Below are positions 53,071-63,288 of a DNA stretch of 64,000 bases, in pieces. Position numbers and translations under genes: made by a program. The number at the start of each line of letters is the position of its first letter. Positions within the stretch are counted from its first letter, which is position 1. The notes beneath the pieces are model-generated. The model had not been told where the DNA came from and did not search any database. It was given only the letters and a program-made list of their open reading frames with translations. The stretch is from Aminipila terrae. Its GTDB lineage: Bacteria > Bacillota > Clostridia > Peptostreptococcales > Anaerovoracaceae. Where the stretch lies: assembly GCF_010120715.1 (NCBI RefSeq), contig NZ_CP047591.1:2170001-2234000 (forward strand), written 5' to 3'.

Positions 53071-54893
53071 ATGATGGAAATGGTCAGGTCAAGGGAAAAG
53101 GTGGCTACCGGGCTGGTACAAATATCCGGTTTGGTGGTGGTGTCTTTCCTTTTGTGCAGAGTAGTGGTTTTAAATAGCATATTTCCTTGTGGAATCGCAC
53201 TTATTACAGTGCTGATATACAGGAACAGGCTGAATTTATATTTGATACTGCCTATGATATTGGGAAGTATTACATTTTATGGAACGAATTATCTGTTCTA
53301 TGGTGATATAACCGCATTAGCACTGAGTGCTGCAGTTTTTACCCTATTTGGAAACCGCAGAATCGATCTGCCAGCCAGAGCTGTAATAGCGGCTATTATA
53401 ACCATAACCTGTAACTGTTCTTATTACATATTAAAGCATATGTTTTACAGATTAAGCATTTTTATGCTTCTGGCAGAAGTGGTTTTAATCTTTGTTCTTA
53501 TTTTTACATTTAACAGTTTCTTTTCATTTGTTAAGCTTGCAAAACACCGGGAAATAAAAGTAGAAAAAAGAAGCGAGCTTGGAGTGGAAAAAGCCATCGG
53601 TGCTACTGCTGCTGTGCTGGTTCTGATGCTGTGCGGCACTGGTATATGGGCCCTGGATCCGGCAAAGGCATCCCTTCCACTTATGGGGGGCTGTTTATTA
53701 CCCTGCTATGCGGATATGGAGGCGGTATTGGTGCAGGTCTTATAGCAGGAACAAGTTCAGCCATATGTCTGGTCTTATGTACAGGGTATACTCCGGCTAT
53801 TGTAATGGTTTTTCTTGCAGGAGGGTTTACCGCCGGTGTGTTTTCTCAGGAAAGTAAAATCATGGCAGCCATCTGTTTTAGTGGAGCCTGCCTGGTTTTA
53901 GGCATGATAACTACCTATCCCGAATTATTTATTCCTCCCTATGAGCCACTTACAGCATCCGCTGTAATGGCTCTGATTCCAAGAAAGTATTTAGTTGAGA
54001 TAAAAAGAGTCTTTTCAATCATAAGAAAAGATTCAGCTTACTGCGAAATGGAAAATAAGCAACAGATTGTAAAGGCTCTGGATGAACACTACCGTACCTT
54101 CGACCGACTGGCAAATCTATATGGCAATGCAAGGAGCAACAGGTCTATTATATCCTATCAGTTCAGGGGTATGGCGCAGGTGACAGAGAGCTTGAAAAAT
54201 GAAATGGAGTCAATTAATCACGGGACATCCTGGACAGATGCTCAGCCTAAATTTAATATAAACGTTGCTCATGCTGCATGCGGACAGATTGCAGGAGTTT
54301 CCGGGGATAGCTTTCAATATAAGGATATTTCACAAAATGAATATGGTATTTTAATCAGCGACGGTATGGGTAAGGGCAAAGCAGCTTCTGCTGAAAGCAG
54401 TCTTGCGGTATCCACATTAATGGATTTGATTGGTTCTGGTTTTGATGTAAAGTTGGCCTTAAAGACAGTAAATAATATTTTATTGCAGCAGGAGGGAGAT
54501 GAAATCTTTTCCACTGTAGACCTGGCTTTAATAGACAGACTTGGAGGAAAACTCAGGCTGTTTAAGATAGGTGCAGCTGCTACCTTTATTAAACGTGGAG
54601 AAAAGGTGGCTGCTGTTAAGATGGCTGCTCTGCCTATGGGGATCGTAGACGGACTGCACATCGATTTCATTAATGTCCGCATGAGACCGGGAGATCAGAT
54701 TATTATGATTTCTGACGGAGTGTCTGATGCAAATCGTCATGACCTTGATATGAACTGGCTTAAAGAAGCCATCAGAAGTATAAAATCAAAGGATCCTCAG
54801 ACTATTTCTGACTTAATTATGAACAGAGCAATTGAGGCATACGGAATCAGGGAAAAGGATGATATGACTGTAATCACTGCGGTGTTAGAATAA
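53071..54893 (+). CDS. spoIIE: Stage II sporulation protein E, serine phosphatase, frameshifted by one base
   Basis: Membrane PP2C phosphatase that dephosphorylates SpoIIAA to activate sigma-F in the forespore. The first frame (53071-53745) encodes the membrane domain (LVVVSFLLCRVVVLNS onward), the second (to 54893) the rest. At the G6 run 53685-53690, seven G give ASLPLMGGLFITLLCGYGGG and one 607-residue protein. PP2C motifs: GVSGDSFQYKDI, LISDGMGKGKAASAES, GDQIIMISDGVSDAN, REKDDMTVI. About ten helices to residue 310, then a linker shorter than in Bacillus (607 versus about 827 residues). GGGGGTG before the ATG. tilS and ftsH are downstream as in other Firmicutes. Confidence 0.9.
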
Positions 54894-54917
54894 AAAAGAT
54901 TAAATATTTAGAAAACT

Positions 54918-54946
54918 TTGACAAAGTCTTCTTGCTATGGCAGAAT
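54918..54946 (+). promoter_or_regulatory. Candidate promoter of the M14 peptidase gene
   Basis: TTGACA (54918-54923), 17-bp spacer, CAGAAT (54941-54946). Confidence 0.5.
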
Positions 54947-54966
54947 AAAGGCATACTTAACAGAAT

Positions 54967-54984
54967 ATTGTATACGGATACAAT
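54967..54984 (+). promoter_or_regulatory. Inverted repeat, candidate operator
   Basis: ATTGTAT-ACGG-ATACAAT: perfect 7-bp inverted repeat just downstream of the predicted transcription start. Looks like a dimeric regulator site; regulator unknown. Confidence 0.45.
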
Positions 54985-55003
54985 AAAAAGGAGTGTGAAT
55001 TTA

Positions 55004-57406
55004 ATGAAGAAAAGAAGACTTTCCAAATTATTTGCTGTAGCCATAGCCGTGACTCTTATTATGGGGACCATAAGCTTTGGCTATGGGGATTCATCTACCA
55101 TAACAACTAACCAGGGTGATTCTTATGAAAAGCCATTACCAAGAAATCAGATACTTTATTCTGAAATAGGTTCAAAGCTCAAAGAGATAAAAGAAAAAAA
55201 TCCCAATATTATGGACTATCAGGTAATCGGACAGACTCATCAGGGGAGAAATCTTTATTTAGTCACATTAACAGACTCTGAAGGAATGCAGAATCTGGAG
55301 AAGTACAAATCATTTATGAAGAATGCGGTCAATAATCCAACGACTGCTTTGGAGTACTTAAGCAAGAATACTGATTACAAGGTTCCAGTATTTTTCAATG
55401 CATCTATTCATGGAAATGAAACTCCTGGAGTTGATGGGGCCATGGAGCTCATTGAGAAGCTTACTACAGATAAAAGCCCAGACACTCAGAATATTTTAAG
55501 GAACTGCGTAGTTCTTATCAACGTAGTTCAGAATCCTGACGGAAGAGCTTCTGGGGTCCGTGAGAATGCTGCTGGTGTGGATATGAACAGAGATTACATA
55601 ACTCAGAGCCAGCCTGAAACTCAGGCTGTCGTAAAAAATGTTGCGACTACATGGTATCCAACGACAATGCTTGATTTACACGGATTTATGTCCACAGAAA
55701 ATATTCTCCTGGAGCCGTGTACGATACCTCACAACCCTAATTATGAATATGACCTGCTATCTAAGAGCCTGCTTCCACATGCCAAGTATATGGCTGCCGC
55801 CATGAAAGAAAAAACAGGATGGGATGTGGATATACCACTTGAAATCTGGGATGATGGCTGGGATGACTATCCGCCAATCTTCACTCCCCAGTATTTTATG
55901 TATTTTGGAACAATCAGTCATACTCTGGAAATCAAGTACGCAGATCAGGATAGCATTGATGCAGATTTTGCAGCCTGCTATGCAGCGCTGCAGTACGCTT
56001 CAAAAAATAAAGCCACTTTAATGAAGAATCAGTTTGATATTTATAGCAGAGGGGGTCAGGGACTTAACGTGGAAAAAGATATGAATTTCCCATATGCTTA
56101 TATCATTCCTGTAAATAAAGAACAACAGAAAGACGTATATGAAGCATATAAAATGGTTCAACATCTGTTGGATAATGGAATCGTTGTTCAGCAGGCTTCA
56201 GCAGAATTTACTGCAGATCGTATCAAGTATCCTTCCGGAACTTTTATTGTACCTATGCATCAGGGACTCAGGGGCCTTGTGAATACCATGCTGTGGAAAG
56301 GGGAAGATGTTACTAAAAAGGCAGATAAAATGTACGATATCTCGGCCTATTCATTCCCGCTTCTAAATGGATTTGATGCACCTTCTGTGCAAAATGAATT
56401 TAAAGCAGAGGTCAAAACAATTGCAGAGTTAAAGGAACCAGTAGGAAACTTTAATGAAGGTGCTGGTGTTAATTATGTCATGCCAGTTGAAAATGATTCT
56501 GCCTATTTAGTGGCCAATACTCTGGTAAAAGAAGGTTTTAAAGTTTACAGAACCAAAGATATGGTCTCTAAATATCCTTCTGGTACTTTTGTGATTCCTG
56601 CTCAGACAGGTGTAGCAGAAAGATTGAAAGCTCTGGCTGAAGGAAATATGACTAATATTGTGGGAATTGGTGAAACAAAAGCAACGCTTCAGCCAGTACT
56701 GCTTAAAAAGATTGCAGTGGTTGAAGAAGATGGTGGAACATTTACAGCTATGAGTGAACTGGGCTTTAATGTGACAGCAATTTCTTACAATGCTGTAAAT
56801 CATGGATACGATTTTGAAAAGAATGGATTTGAAGCATTAATCCTTTCAGGAAGTCAGGGATTATGGGAAGACAGTTATGATGCCACAGGAACTACCTGGT
56901 CATTAGATTCAAGAGGAATTAAGAATCTGACGGGCTTTGCAAAAAACCATGACTTCATCGGAGCAGGCTATGCTGGAGCCATGTTAAATAAAGAGATTGA
57001 TAAGCTGGGCGTCGTAATGGGTTATATTGGAGAGCAAGAGGAATCTCAAACGGCGGAAAACGGTATATGTACATTTAATGCTAAGAAAACAGACCCCATT
57101 ACTTATGGTTATGGTAATAATGAAATCATATTTGCATACAAACCTATATGGGTTTCAGGCATTGACCACTTACATAAGGGAGGAACTGTTGTAAGTGGAA
57201 GTTATGGAATGGGTAAAGACATGTATAAGGCAGGATTCTGGGCAGATCCTCAGCAGATCGCCGGTGCATATGCAATTGTCCATGACAATACCCCTGACTA
57301 TGATGCAGTTCTGTTTGGGATTGTGCCTACTTTCAGAGATTACAACCATTCTACCAATGGTATGATGGCCAATGCAATATATTATCTGGGATATGATGGT
57401 AAATAG
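55004..57406 (+). CDS. Secreted M14-family zinc carboxypeptidase
   Basis: 800 residues. Signal peptide ending near GTISFGYGDS. M14 catalytic domain in the first 400 residues: zinc ligands in NASIHGNETPG (HxxE) and the third His in LDLHGFM; MNRDYI substrate region; catalytic Glu likely in HTLEIKYA. The second half (about 430-800) is a large extra domain with a glutamine-amidotransferase/ThuA-like beta-alpha pattern (GFEALILSGSQGLWED), not needed for M14 catalysis. AAGGAG supports ATG 55004 over the open frame from 54932. Between spoIIE and tilS; a peptidoglycan or peptide substrate is possible. Confidence 0.88.
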   Translation: MKKRRLSKLFAVAIAVTLIMGTISFGYGDSSTITTNQGDSYEKPLPRNQILYSEIGSKLKEIKEKNPNIMDYQVIGQTHQGRNLYLVTLTDSEGMQNLEKYKSFMKNAVNNPTTALEYLSKNTDYKVPVFFNASIHGNETPGVDGAMELIEKLTTDKSPDTQNILRNCVVLINVVQNPDGRASGVRENAAGVDMNRDYITQSQPETQAVVKNVATTWYPTTMLDLHGFMSTENILLEPCTIPHNPNYEYDLLSKSLLPHAKYMAAAMKEKTGWDVDIPLEIWDDGWDDYPPIFTPQYFMYFGTISHTLEIKYADQDSIDADFAACYAALQYASKNKATLMKNQFDIYSRGGQGLNVEKDMNFPYAYIIPVNKEQQKDVYEAYKMVQHLLDNGIVVQQASAEFTADRIKYPSGTFIVPMHQGLRGLVNTMLWKGEDVTKKADKMYDISAYSFPLLNGFDAPSVQNEFKAEVKTIAELKEPVGNFNEGAGVNYVMPVENDSAYLVANTLVKEGFKVYRTKDMVSKYPSGTFVIPAQTGVAERLKALAEGNMTNIVGIGETKATLQPVLLKKIAVVEEDGGTFTAMSELGFNVTAISYNAVNHGYDFEKNGFEALILSGSQGLWEDSYDATGTTWSLDSRGIKNLTGFAKNHDFIGAGYAGAMLNKEIDKLGVVMGYIGEQEESQTAENGICTFNAKKTDPITYGYGNNEIIFAYKPIWVSGIDHLHKGGTVVSGSYGMGKDMYKAGFWADPQQIAGAYAIVHDNTPDYDAVLFGIVPTFRDYNHSTNGMMANAIYYLGYDGK

Positions 57407-57478
57407 CCATTAAATAAGGAGATTTACCACAACTTAGTATACCTGTAAAAGAAACCAACTGTGAATTTACAATGAACG

Positions 57479-57523
57479 GCGGATTGCAATAATAATATTA
57501 CTGTTAATGCAATCTGCTGTTTT
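57479..57523 (+). terminator. Terminator after the M14 peptidase gene
   Basis: GCGGATTGCA pairs with TGCAATCTGC (one G-U), 18-base loop, then TGTTTTA. Confidence 0.7.
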
Positions 57524-57571
57524 AGTTATTAAATATTAAAAATATTATCATTTTACGTATGTTCCGTACTC

Positions 57572-57600
57572 TTGCAAAATTTATAGCATTCCTGTAAACT
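57572..57600 (+). promoter_or_regulatory. Candidate promoter of the ABC-F gene
   Basis: TTGCAA (57572-57577), 17-bp spacer, TAAACT (57595-57600). A GCTGC...GCAGC hairpin lies in the predicted leader (about 57619-57638), which could bear on ABC-F expression. Confidence 0.5.
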
Positions 57601-57691
57601 AGGAAAAGTAATAAGAGTGCTGCCAGATATTTTGCAGCAACAGGAAAATATTTTAAAAAGTAAATTGAATTATTATATAATGAGGGAAAAA

Positions 57692-59512
57692 ATGATACTA
57701 CTTAACGCTGCAAACATTTCAAAGTCATACACAGAGAATCCGCTTTTAACGGATTTATCATTTAGCATTCATGAAGGAGATAAAATTGGCTTTATAGGTG
57801 TTAATGGAACCGGAAAATCAACGTTACTCAGAATAGCTGCAGGAATTGAGAATGCAGATGAAGGTACGGTTACCATGACAAAAGGGGTAAGAATTGGATA
57901 CTTACCGCAAATGCCCGTTTTTGACTCTGGCAATACAATTCTGGAGCAGATGATGGAAATATTAAAAGAAAATAAACGTGAAGCTTCAGAATATGAATGC
58001 AAAGCTATGCTTATGGATTTAGGTATTACTGCCTTTGATGCATCAGTGAAAAACCTTTCCGGAGGAGAAAAGAAAAGAGTAGCCATGGCTGGGGTTTTAG
58101 TTGCGGATATGGAATTGTTAATCCTGGATGAGCCTACTAATCACCTGGATAGTGACACCATTGAATGGCTGGAAAAATATCTGAAGAATTTTAAGGGAGC
58201 TATTTTTATGGTTACCCACGACAGGTACTTTTTAGACAGAGTATCTAACCGTATATTGGAATTAAACGATGGGAAACTTTACAGGCATGAGGGAAATTAT
58301 CTGGCATATTTGGAAAACAAGGCTGCCAGGGAAGAAATGGCCCTGGCCACGGAACGAAAAAGGAAAACTTTATATAAACGTGAACTGGAATGGATCAGGA
58401 GAGGGGCCCAGGCCAGAACTACTAAAGCAAAGGGCCGCGTTGAGAGATTTGAAGAACTGGCAAAAAACAGAATGGCTATTGATGAATCCAAGATACAAAT
58501 GAGCTCTTTATCAAGCAGGCTGGGGAAAAAGGTAATTGAGATAAAAGATATTACAAAGGCATATGGGAGTAAATTACTAATTAAGGATTTTACCTATACA
58601 GTGCTGAGAAATGACAGAATTGCCATAATCGGAGAAAATGGCACTGGAAAATCTACTCTCCTGAGAATGATCATGGGTCAGGAAGTTCCAGACACCGGAA
58701 CCATAGAAATAGGGGAAACTGTAAGGTTTGGTTATTTTTCACAGGAAAGTGAAGATATGGATTTATCTATGAGAATAATAGATTATGTTCAAAGTATTGC
58801 TTACAATGTAGAGACAACGGAGGGGACTATAACAGCAGCCCAGATGCTTGAAAGATTCTTGTTTCCCAGACATATCCATTCTGTAAGAATCAATAAACTT
58901 TCAGGAGGAGAGAAACGAAGACTTTATCTTCTGGGAATACTGATGATGGCACCTAACGTTCTGCTGCTGGACGAACCTACGAATGACCTTGATATTGATA
59001 CACTAACTATTTTGGAGGACTATCTGGACAATTTCCCCGGAGTAGTAATCGTTGTATCTCATGACAGGTATTTTGTAGACCGTATTGCCATAAGGACCTT
59101 TGTTTATGAAGAGAATGGCAACATAGGCCATTATCCTGGTGGATATACAGATTATATGGAGATTAGAAAGCTGGAAAAAACACAGCTTAAAGACCAGGAA
59201 AAAACTTTGTCAAATACAGAAAAGGACCATAAAAAAGATGATTCCAGTCAAAAAGATAATGACAGGAATATTTCAAAAAAACTAAAATTTACTTATAATG
59301 AACAGCGTGAATTTACCGTTATTGATGAAGTAATTGCAGAGCTTGAACAGAAAATCAGTGAAGTAGAAGAAAGAATTTCAAAAGAGACCAGCAATTATAC
59401 CAGACTCCAGGAATTAATGGCAGATAAAGCAGCTCTTGAAGAGCAACTGACTGAAAAAATGGAACGATGGGTGTATTTAAATGATTTAGCAGAGCAGATT
59501 GCTAATCAGTAG
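57692..59512 (+). CDS. ABC-F family ATPase (Uup-type)
   Basis: 606 residues, two NBDs and no membrane domain. NBD1: GVNGTGKST, LSGGEKKRVAMAG, LLILDEPTNHLD; P-site tRNA interaction motif linker (residues about 220-300); NBD2: GENGTGKST, KLSGGEKRRLYLL, VLLLDEPTNDLD. The C-terminal about 90 residues are a charged coiled coil (LEQKISEVEERISKETSNYT), the Uup/EttA-like extension. ABC-F proteins act on the ribosome. Start at ATG 57692 has GAGGG; an upstream ATG 57680 does not. tilS follows 23 bases later. Confidence 0.93.
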   Translation: MILLNAANISKSYTENPLLTDLSFSIHEGDKIGFIGVNGTGKSTLLRIAAGIENADEGTVTMTKGVRIGYLPQMPVFDSGNTILEQMMEILKENKREASEYECKAMLMDLGITAFDASVKNLSGGEKKRVAMAGVLVADMELLILDEPTNHLDSDTIEWLEKYLKNFKGAIFMVTHDRYFLDRVSNRILELNDGKLYRHEGNYLAYLENKAAREEMALATERKRKTLYKRELEWIRRGAQARTTKAKGRVERFEELAKNRMAIDESKIQMSSLSSRLGKKVIEIKDITKAYGSKLLIKDFTYTVLRNDRIAIIGENGTGKSTLLRMIMGQEVPDTGTIEIGETVRFGYFSQESEDMDLSMRIIDYVQSIAYNVETTEGTITAAQMLERFLFPRHIHSVRINKLSGGEKRRLYLLGILMMAPNVLLLDEPTNDLDIDTLTILEDYLDNFPGVVIVVSHDRYFVDRIAIRTFVYEENGNIGHYPGGYTDYMEIRKLEKTQLKDQEKTLSNTEKDHKKDDSSQKDNDRNISKKLKFTYNEQREFTVIDEVIAELEQKISEVEERISKETSNYTRLQELMADKAALEEQLTEKMERWVYLNDLAEQIANQ

Positions 59513-59535
59513 ACACTTGTGATATACTAAAGTTT

Positions 59536-61104
59536 ATGATGGAGAATAAAATAAGAAAAACAATTTTAGATAAAAATTTGATAGAAAAAAATGAGCACAT
59601 CATCATTGGACTTTCAGGAGGCCCTGATTCGGTGTGCCTTTTTAATGCGTTAATGAATTTGTCTGATGAATTACAGTTCACCCTTTCAGCAGTTCATGTG
59701 AATCACAAATTTAGACCTGGTGCAGCAGAGGAGGACCAGGCATATGTTGAAGAATTGTGCAGACAAAGAGGTATAGCGTGTCAGAGTTTTATATATGACT
59801 GCAATGCCATAGCAGAAGAAAAGGGTATAAGCAGTGAGGAAGCAGGAAGGTTTGTGAGATATAAAGCATTTTATGACACTGCAAAACAATTAATCGACGA
59901 TAAACGATATAAGCCATCTCAAATTAAAGTGGCAGTAGCCCATAACCTGAATGACCAGGCAGAAACATTACTTATGAGAGTCATCAGAGGCACTGGAACG
60001 GATGGCCTTGCAGGTATTGAATACTCCAGAGCAGGAGAATATGGAACAACTATAATCAGGCCGCTTCTGGACGTGGCAAGAAAAGATATAGAGGATTATT
60101 GCCGGGAAAATAACCTCAACCCAAGAATTGACCATACAAACAGTGAGCCAATTTATACGAGAAATAAGATTCGCTTAAATCTCATCCCACAACTGGAGAA
60201 AGATTTTAATATCAATGTAGTTGAGAGTCTGAACCGTTTAAGCAGAATTGCCAAAGATGATAAAGATTATTTTGATATGCAGGTGGAGGAGGCTATGGAG
60301 CAGGGGGCTGTTGTAGTCAATGACAAAGTCGGGGGGCCTCAGGAAGAAATCCAGGGGATTTCCTTTAGTCTGACACAGCTAAAAGAAATGCACCCGGCTA
60401 TCCGGCACAGAGTAGTAAAAAAAGCTTTTGAGACCATTGGTCTGGACCAGGGAATCACCTCAGCACATCTGGAGTCCGCGGATAAAATTATTGACGGAGA
60501 TAATGATTCTGCCAGTGCGGATTTTCCAAAAGGATACGGGGTTGCTGTATCTTATGGGGAAGTAAGATTCTTTAAAAATGATCCAGTGACTTTGGGATAT
60601 GTTTCAAATACTGAATTAAAATCAAGACTGATGATAAGAATAGTAAAGAATGAGGGAAATTTAAAAGATATCTCTAAAAATGGCACAAGGAGATTTGCAG
60701 CCTTAGACTTAAGTAAACTTCTGGAAAAAATATGGAACAGAAATACGCCTTATTTTGATGATATTGAAGATCAGGACGAGAAAAATAAAGACTTTGACCA
60801 GCAACTGACTGATGAAATACAGGTAATGCTCCAGATAAGGACAAGAAGACAGGGTGACTGGATGATTCCTCTTGGCATGAACGGAAGAAAAAAACTTCAG
60901 GATATGTTTGTAGATGAGAAGGTATATAAAGAATGTCGTGACCAGGTTCCTATGGTTTGTATTGGCGATGAGGTCATATGGATTATAGGCGATGACGTAA
61001 GTGGCTTTAAAACTGGCATGAAAAGAGGAAGGATTAGCGAAAATTACAAGCTGGACAACGATACAAAGGATATAGTTCTGCTTGAATATTTAGAGAAATT
61101 ATGA
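59536..61104 (+). CDS. tilS: tRNA(Ile)-lysidine synthetase
   Basis: Modifies C34 of tRNA-Ile2 to lysidine so it reads AUA. 522 residues. PP-loop SGGPDSVCLF near residue 26; HNLNDQAETLLMRVIRGTGTDGLAGIE; C-terminal TilS_C domain with RRQGDWMIPLGMNGRKKLQDMF. Weak ribosome site; ATG 59536 and 59539 both possible. Next gene is ftsH as in Bacillus, but the usual hpt (hypoxanthine phosphoribosyltransferase) between them is absent. Confidence 0.96.
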   Translation: MMENKIRKTILDKNLIEKNEHIIIGLSGGPDSVCLFNALMNLSDELQFTLSAVHVNHKFRPGAAEEDQAYVEELCRQRGIACQSFIYDCNAIAEEKGISSEEAGRFVRYKAFYDTAKQLIDDKRYKPSQIKVAVAHNLNDQAETLLMRVIRGTGTDGLAGIEYSRAGEYGTTIIRPLLDVARKDIEDYCRENNLNPRIDHTNSEPIYTRNKIRLNLIPQLEKDFNINVVESLNRLSRIAKDDKDYFDMQVEEAMEQGAVVVNDKVGGPQEEIQGISFSLTQLKEMHPAIRHRVVKKAFETIGLDQGITSAHLESADKIIDGDNDSASADFPKGYGVAVSYGEVRFFKNDPVTLGYVSNTELKSRLMIRIVKNEGNLKDISKNGTRRFAALDLSKLLEKIWNRNTPYFDDIEDQDEKNKDFDQQLTDEIQVMLQIRTRRQGDWMIPLGMNGRKKLQDMFVDEKVYKECRDQVPMVCIGDEVIWIIGDDVSGFKTGMKRGRISENYKLDNDTKDIVLLEYLEKL

Positions 61105-61215
61105 TAAAATAATTAAACTATCTTGTGAAAATACATTAAAATTGGTTGTATCACACAATTTAGGGATTGTATTAATTGCAAATAAACAAAAGATATATAG
61201 GGGGAATTTAGACCG

Positions 61216-63273
61216 TTGAAAAAATTAGCAAAAAATATGGGGATTTATGTAGCTATTTTCGCTATTGTGCTGGTGATGGCATGGGCCTACCAGGGAGTTC
61301 CTCAGGAGAAAGAAGTAAAGACAGTGGCCTTTTCAAACTTTGTTACTCAGCTCCAAAAGGAAAATGTGAAAGAGGTAAACCTTACCAATTACACTGTTAA
61401 AGCTACCCTGAAAAATGGTGACAAAATCATATCTTATGCACCATCTATTGCGGATATCAGTATCGTCAGTGATCAGTATATTTACCCGCAGATGGAAAAA
61501 GGAATCATCTACAGTAGTGATAAACCAAAGGAAACCCCTTGGTATATCTCCATGCTTCCTACATTAATCATGATTCTTGCATTGGTTTTCTTCTGGTTCA
61601 TTATGATGAATCAGGGTGGCGGCGGAGGAAAGGTGATGTCTTTCGGTAAGAGCAGAGCCAGAATGCACAAAGATGATGAATTGAAGAAAGTAACCTACAA
61701 AGAGGTTGCAGGTCTTGATGAAGAAAAGGAAGAACTGGCAGAGGTTGTTGACTTTCTTAGAAATCCTAAGAAATATCGTGACCTGGGAGCCAGAATTCCT
61801 AAGGGTATATTACTTGTAGGACCTCCGGGAACTGGTAAAACTTATTTATCAAAAGCTACAGCAGGAGAAGCAGGGGTACCATTTTTCAGCATCAGTGGAT
61901 CTGATTTTGTTGAAATGTTTGTTGGTGTTGGTGCTTCCAGAGTAAGAGACTTATTTGAGCAGGCAAAAAAGAATGCACCTTGCATTATATTTATAGACGA
62001 AATTGATGCTGTTGGCAGAAAAAGAGGAGCTGGAATTGGCGGAGGCCATGATGAAAGAGAACAGACTCTGAACCAGTTGCTGGTAGAAATGGACGGATTT
62101 GGAGAAAATACTGGAATCATTATTCTGGCGGCAACTAACAGACCTGATATCCTTGATCCAGCCCTGCTTCGACCAGGAAGGTTTGACAGGCAGGTTGTTA
62201 TCGGCGTTCCTGATATAAAGGGAAGAGAAGCTATATTTGAAGTTCATTCCAGAAATAAGCCTCTGGATGAATCCGTTAATCCAAAAGTACTGGCCAGAAG
62301 AACACCGGGTTTTACTCCTGCGGATATCGAAAATCTGCTAAATGAAGCAGCATTACTGGCAGCAAGGAGAAATGGAAGAAAAATCCGTATGGATGAAATT
62401 GAAGAGGCTATTACAAAGGTTATTGCCGGACCGGAAAAGAAGAGCAGGGTTATTAATGAGAATGAAAGAAGGCTTACTGCGTATCATGAAGCAGGGCATG
62501 CTATTGTAGCAAGAGCACTGCCTAAGACAGATCCGGTTCATCAGATTACCATTATCCCAAGAGGACGGGCTGGTGGATTTACCATGATTCTGCCTAAAGA
62601 AGACCGATCCTATGGCACAAAGATAACTATGAGAGAACAGATTATTCATCTCCTTGGTGGGCGTGTTGCTGAAAAACTGACACTGGATGATATAAGTACA
62701 GGTGCCAGCAATGATATCATGAGAGCAACTGAAATTGCCAGGGATATGGTAACCAAATATGGATTTAGTGAAAAACTGGGACCTATTAACTATAGTTCCA
62801 CTGACGAAGTATTTTTGGGAAATGACTATCAGACCAGAAAAAATTATTCGGAAGAAATCGCCAGAGAAATTGATGATGAAATCCGAAAAATTATTGAGGA
62901 TGCTTTTGAAGAGGCCGAACGGATTTTGACAGAAAACATGGATAAACTTCATGTGGTAGCAAAAACTTTACTTGAAATTGAAACACTGGATGGAGAACAG
63001 TTCGAAGCACTTTACACAGGGAAATTCACATCTGAAGAATTGTTAAATCATGTAAGGGAAAGAGAAGAAGTAAAGAAGCAGGCAAATGCAGAGGAAGCTG
63101 CTGAAACAGAAAGACTGCTGAAGGAAGCTGAAGACAGAGAAAAAGCTTTACTTGAAGCATTTGATACAGACTATATGAATGATGATGTATCTGAGGAAGA
63201 ATCACTATCCAAATCTGAAACAGATAAGGACAAAGAAAAAGATGATCAATCCGATGACGAAGAAAAGAAATAG
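61216..63273 (+). CDS. ftsH: ATP-dependent zinc metalloprotease FtsH
   Basis: Membrane-anchored AAA+ protease for quality control of membrane proteins. 685 residues: helix 1 (7-25), extracellular domain, helix 2 (about 110-135), AAA+ with GPPGTGKTYLSKATA, IIFIDEIDAVGRKR and SRH, then the protease zinc site HEAGHAIVARAL and the third ligand downstream. Long acidic/Lys-rich tail (SDDEEKK). TTG start 61216 follows GGGGGAA at about ten bases. Essential or near-essential in Firmicutes. Confidence 0.97.
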   Translation: MKKLAKNMGIYVAIFAIVLVMAWAYQGVPQEKEVKTVAFSNFVTQLQKENVKEVNLTNYTVKATLKNGDKIISYAPSIADISIVSDQYIYPQMEKGIIYSSDKPKETPWYISMLPTLIMILALVFFWFIMMNQGGGGGKVMSFGKSRARMHKDDELKKVTYKEVAGLDEEKEELAEVVDFLRNPKKYRDLGARIPKGILLVGPPGTGKTYLSKATAGEAGVPFFSISGSDFVEMFVGVGASRVRDLFEQAKKNAPCIIFIDEIDAVGRKRGAGIGGGHDEREQTLNQLLVEMDGFGENTGIIILAATNRPDILDPALLRPGRFDRQVVIGVPDIKGREAIFEVHSRNKPLDESVNPKVLARRTPGFTPADIENLLNEAALLAARRNGRKIRMDEIEEAITKVIAGPEKKSRVINENERRLTAYHEAGHAIVARALPKTDPVHQITIIPRGRAGGFTMILPKEDRSYGTKITMREQIIHLLGGRVAEKLTLDDISTGASNDIMRATEIARDMVTKYGFSEKLGPINYSSTDEVFLGNDYQTRKNYSEEIAREIDDEIRKIIEDAFEEAERILTENMDKLHVVAKTLLEIETLDGEQFEALYTGKFTSEELLNHVREREEVKKQANAEEAAETERLLKEAEDREKALLEAFDTDYMNDDVSEEESLSKSETDKDKEKDDQSDDEEKK

Positions 63274-63288
63274 GTATAGGTAAATATT

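Noticed and set aside
61951..62952. Minus-strand frames opposite ftsH, one of 199 residues
   Set aside because: Antisense shadows of the AAA+ and protease domains.
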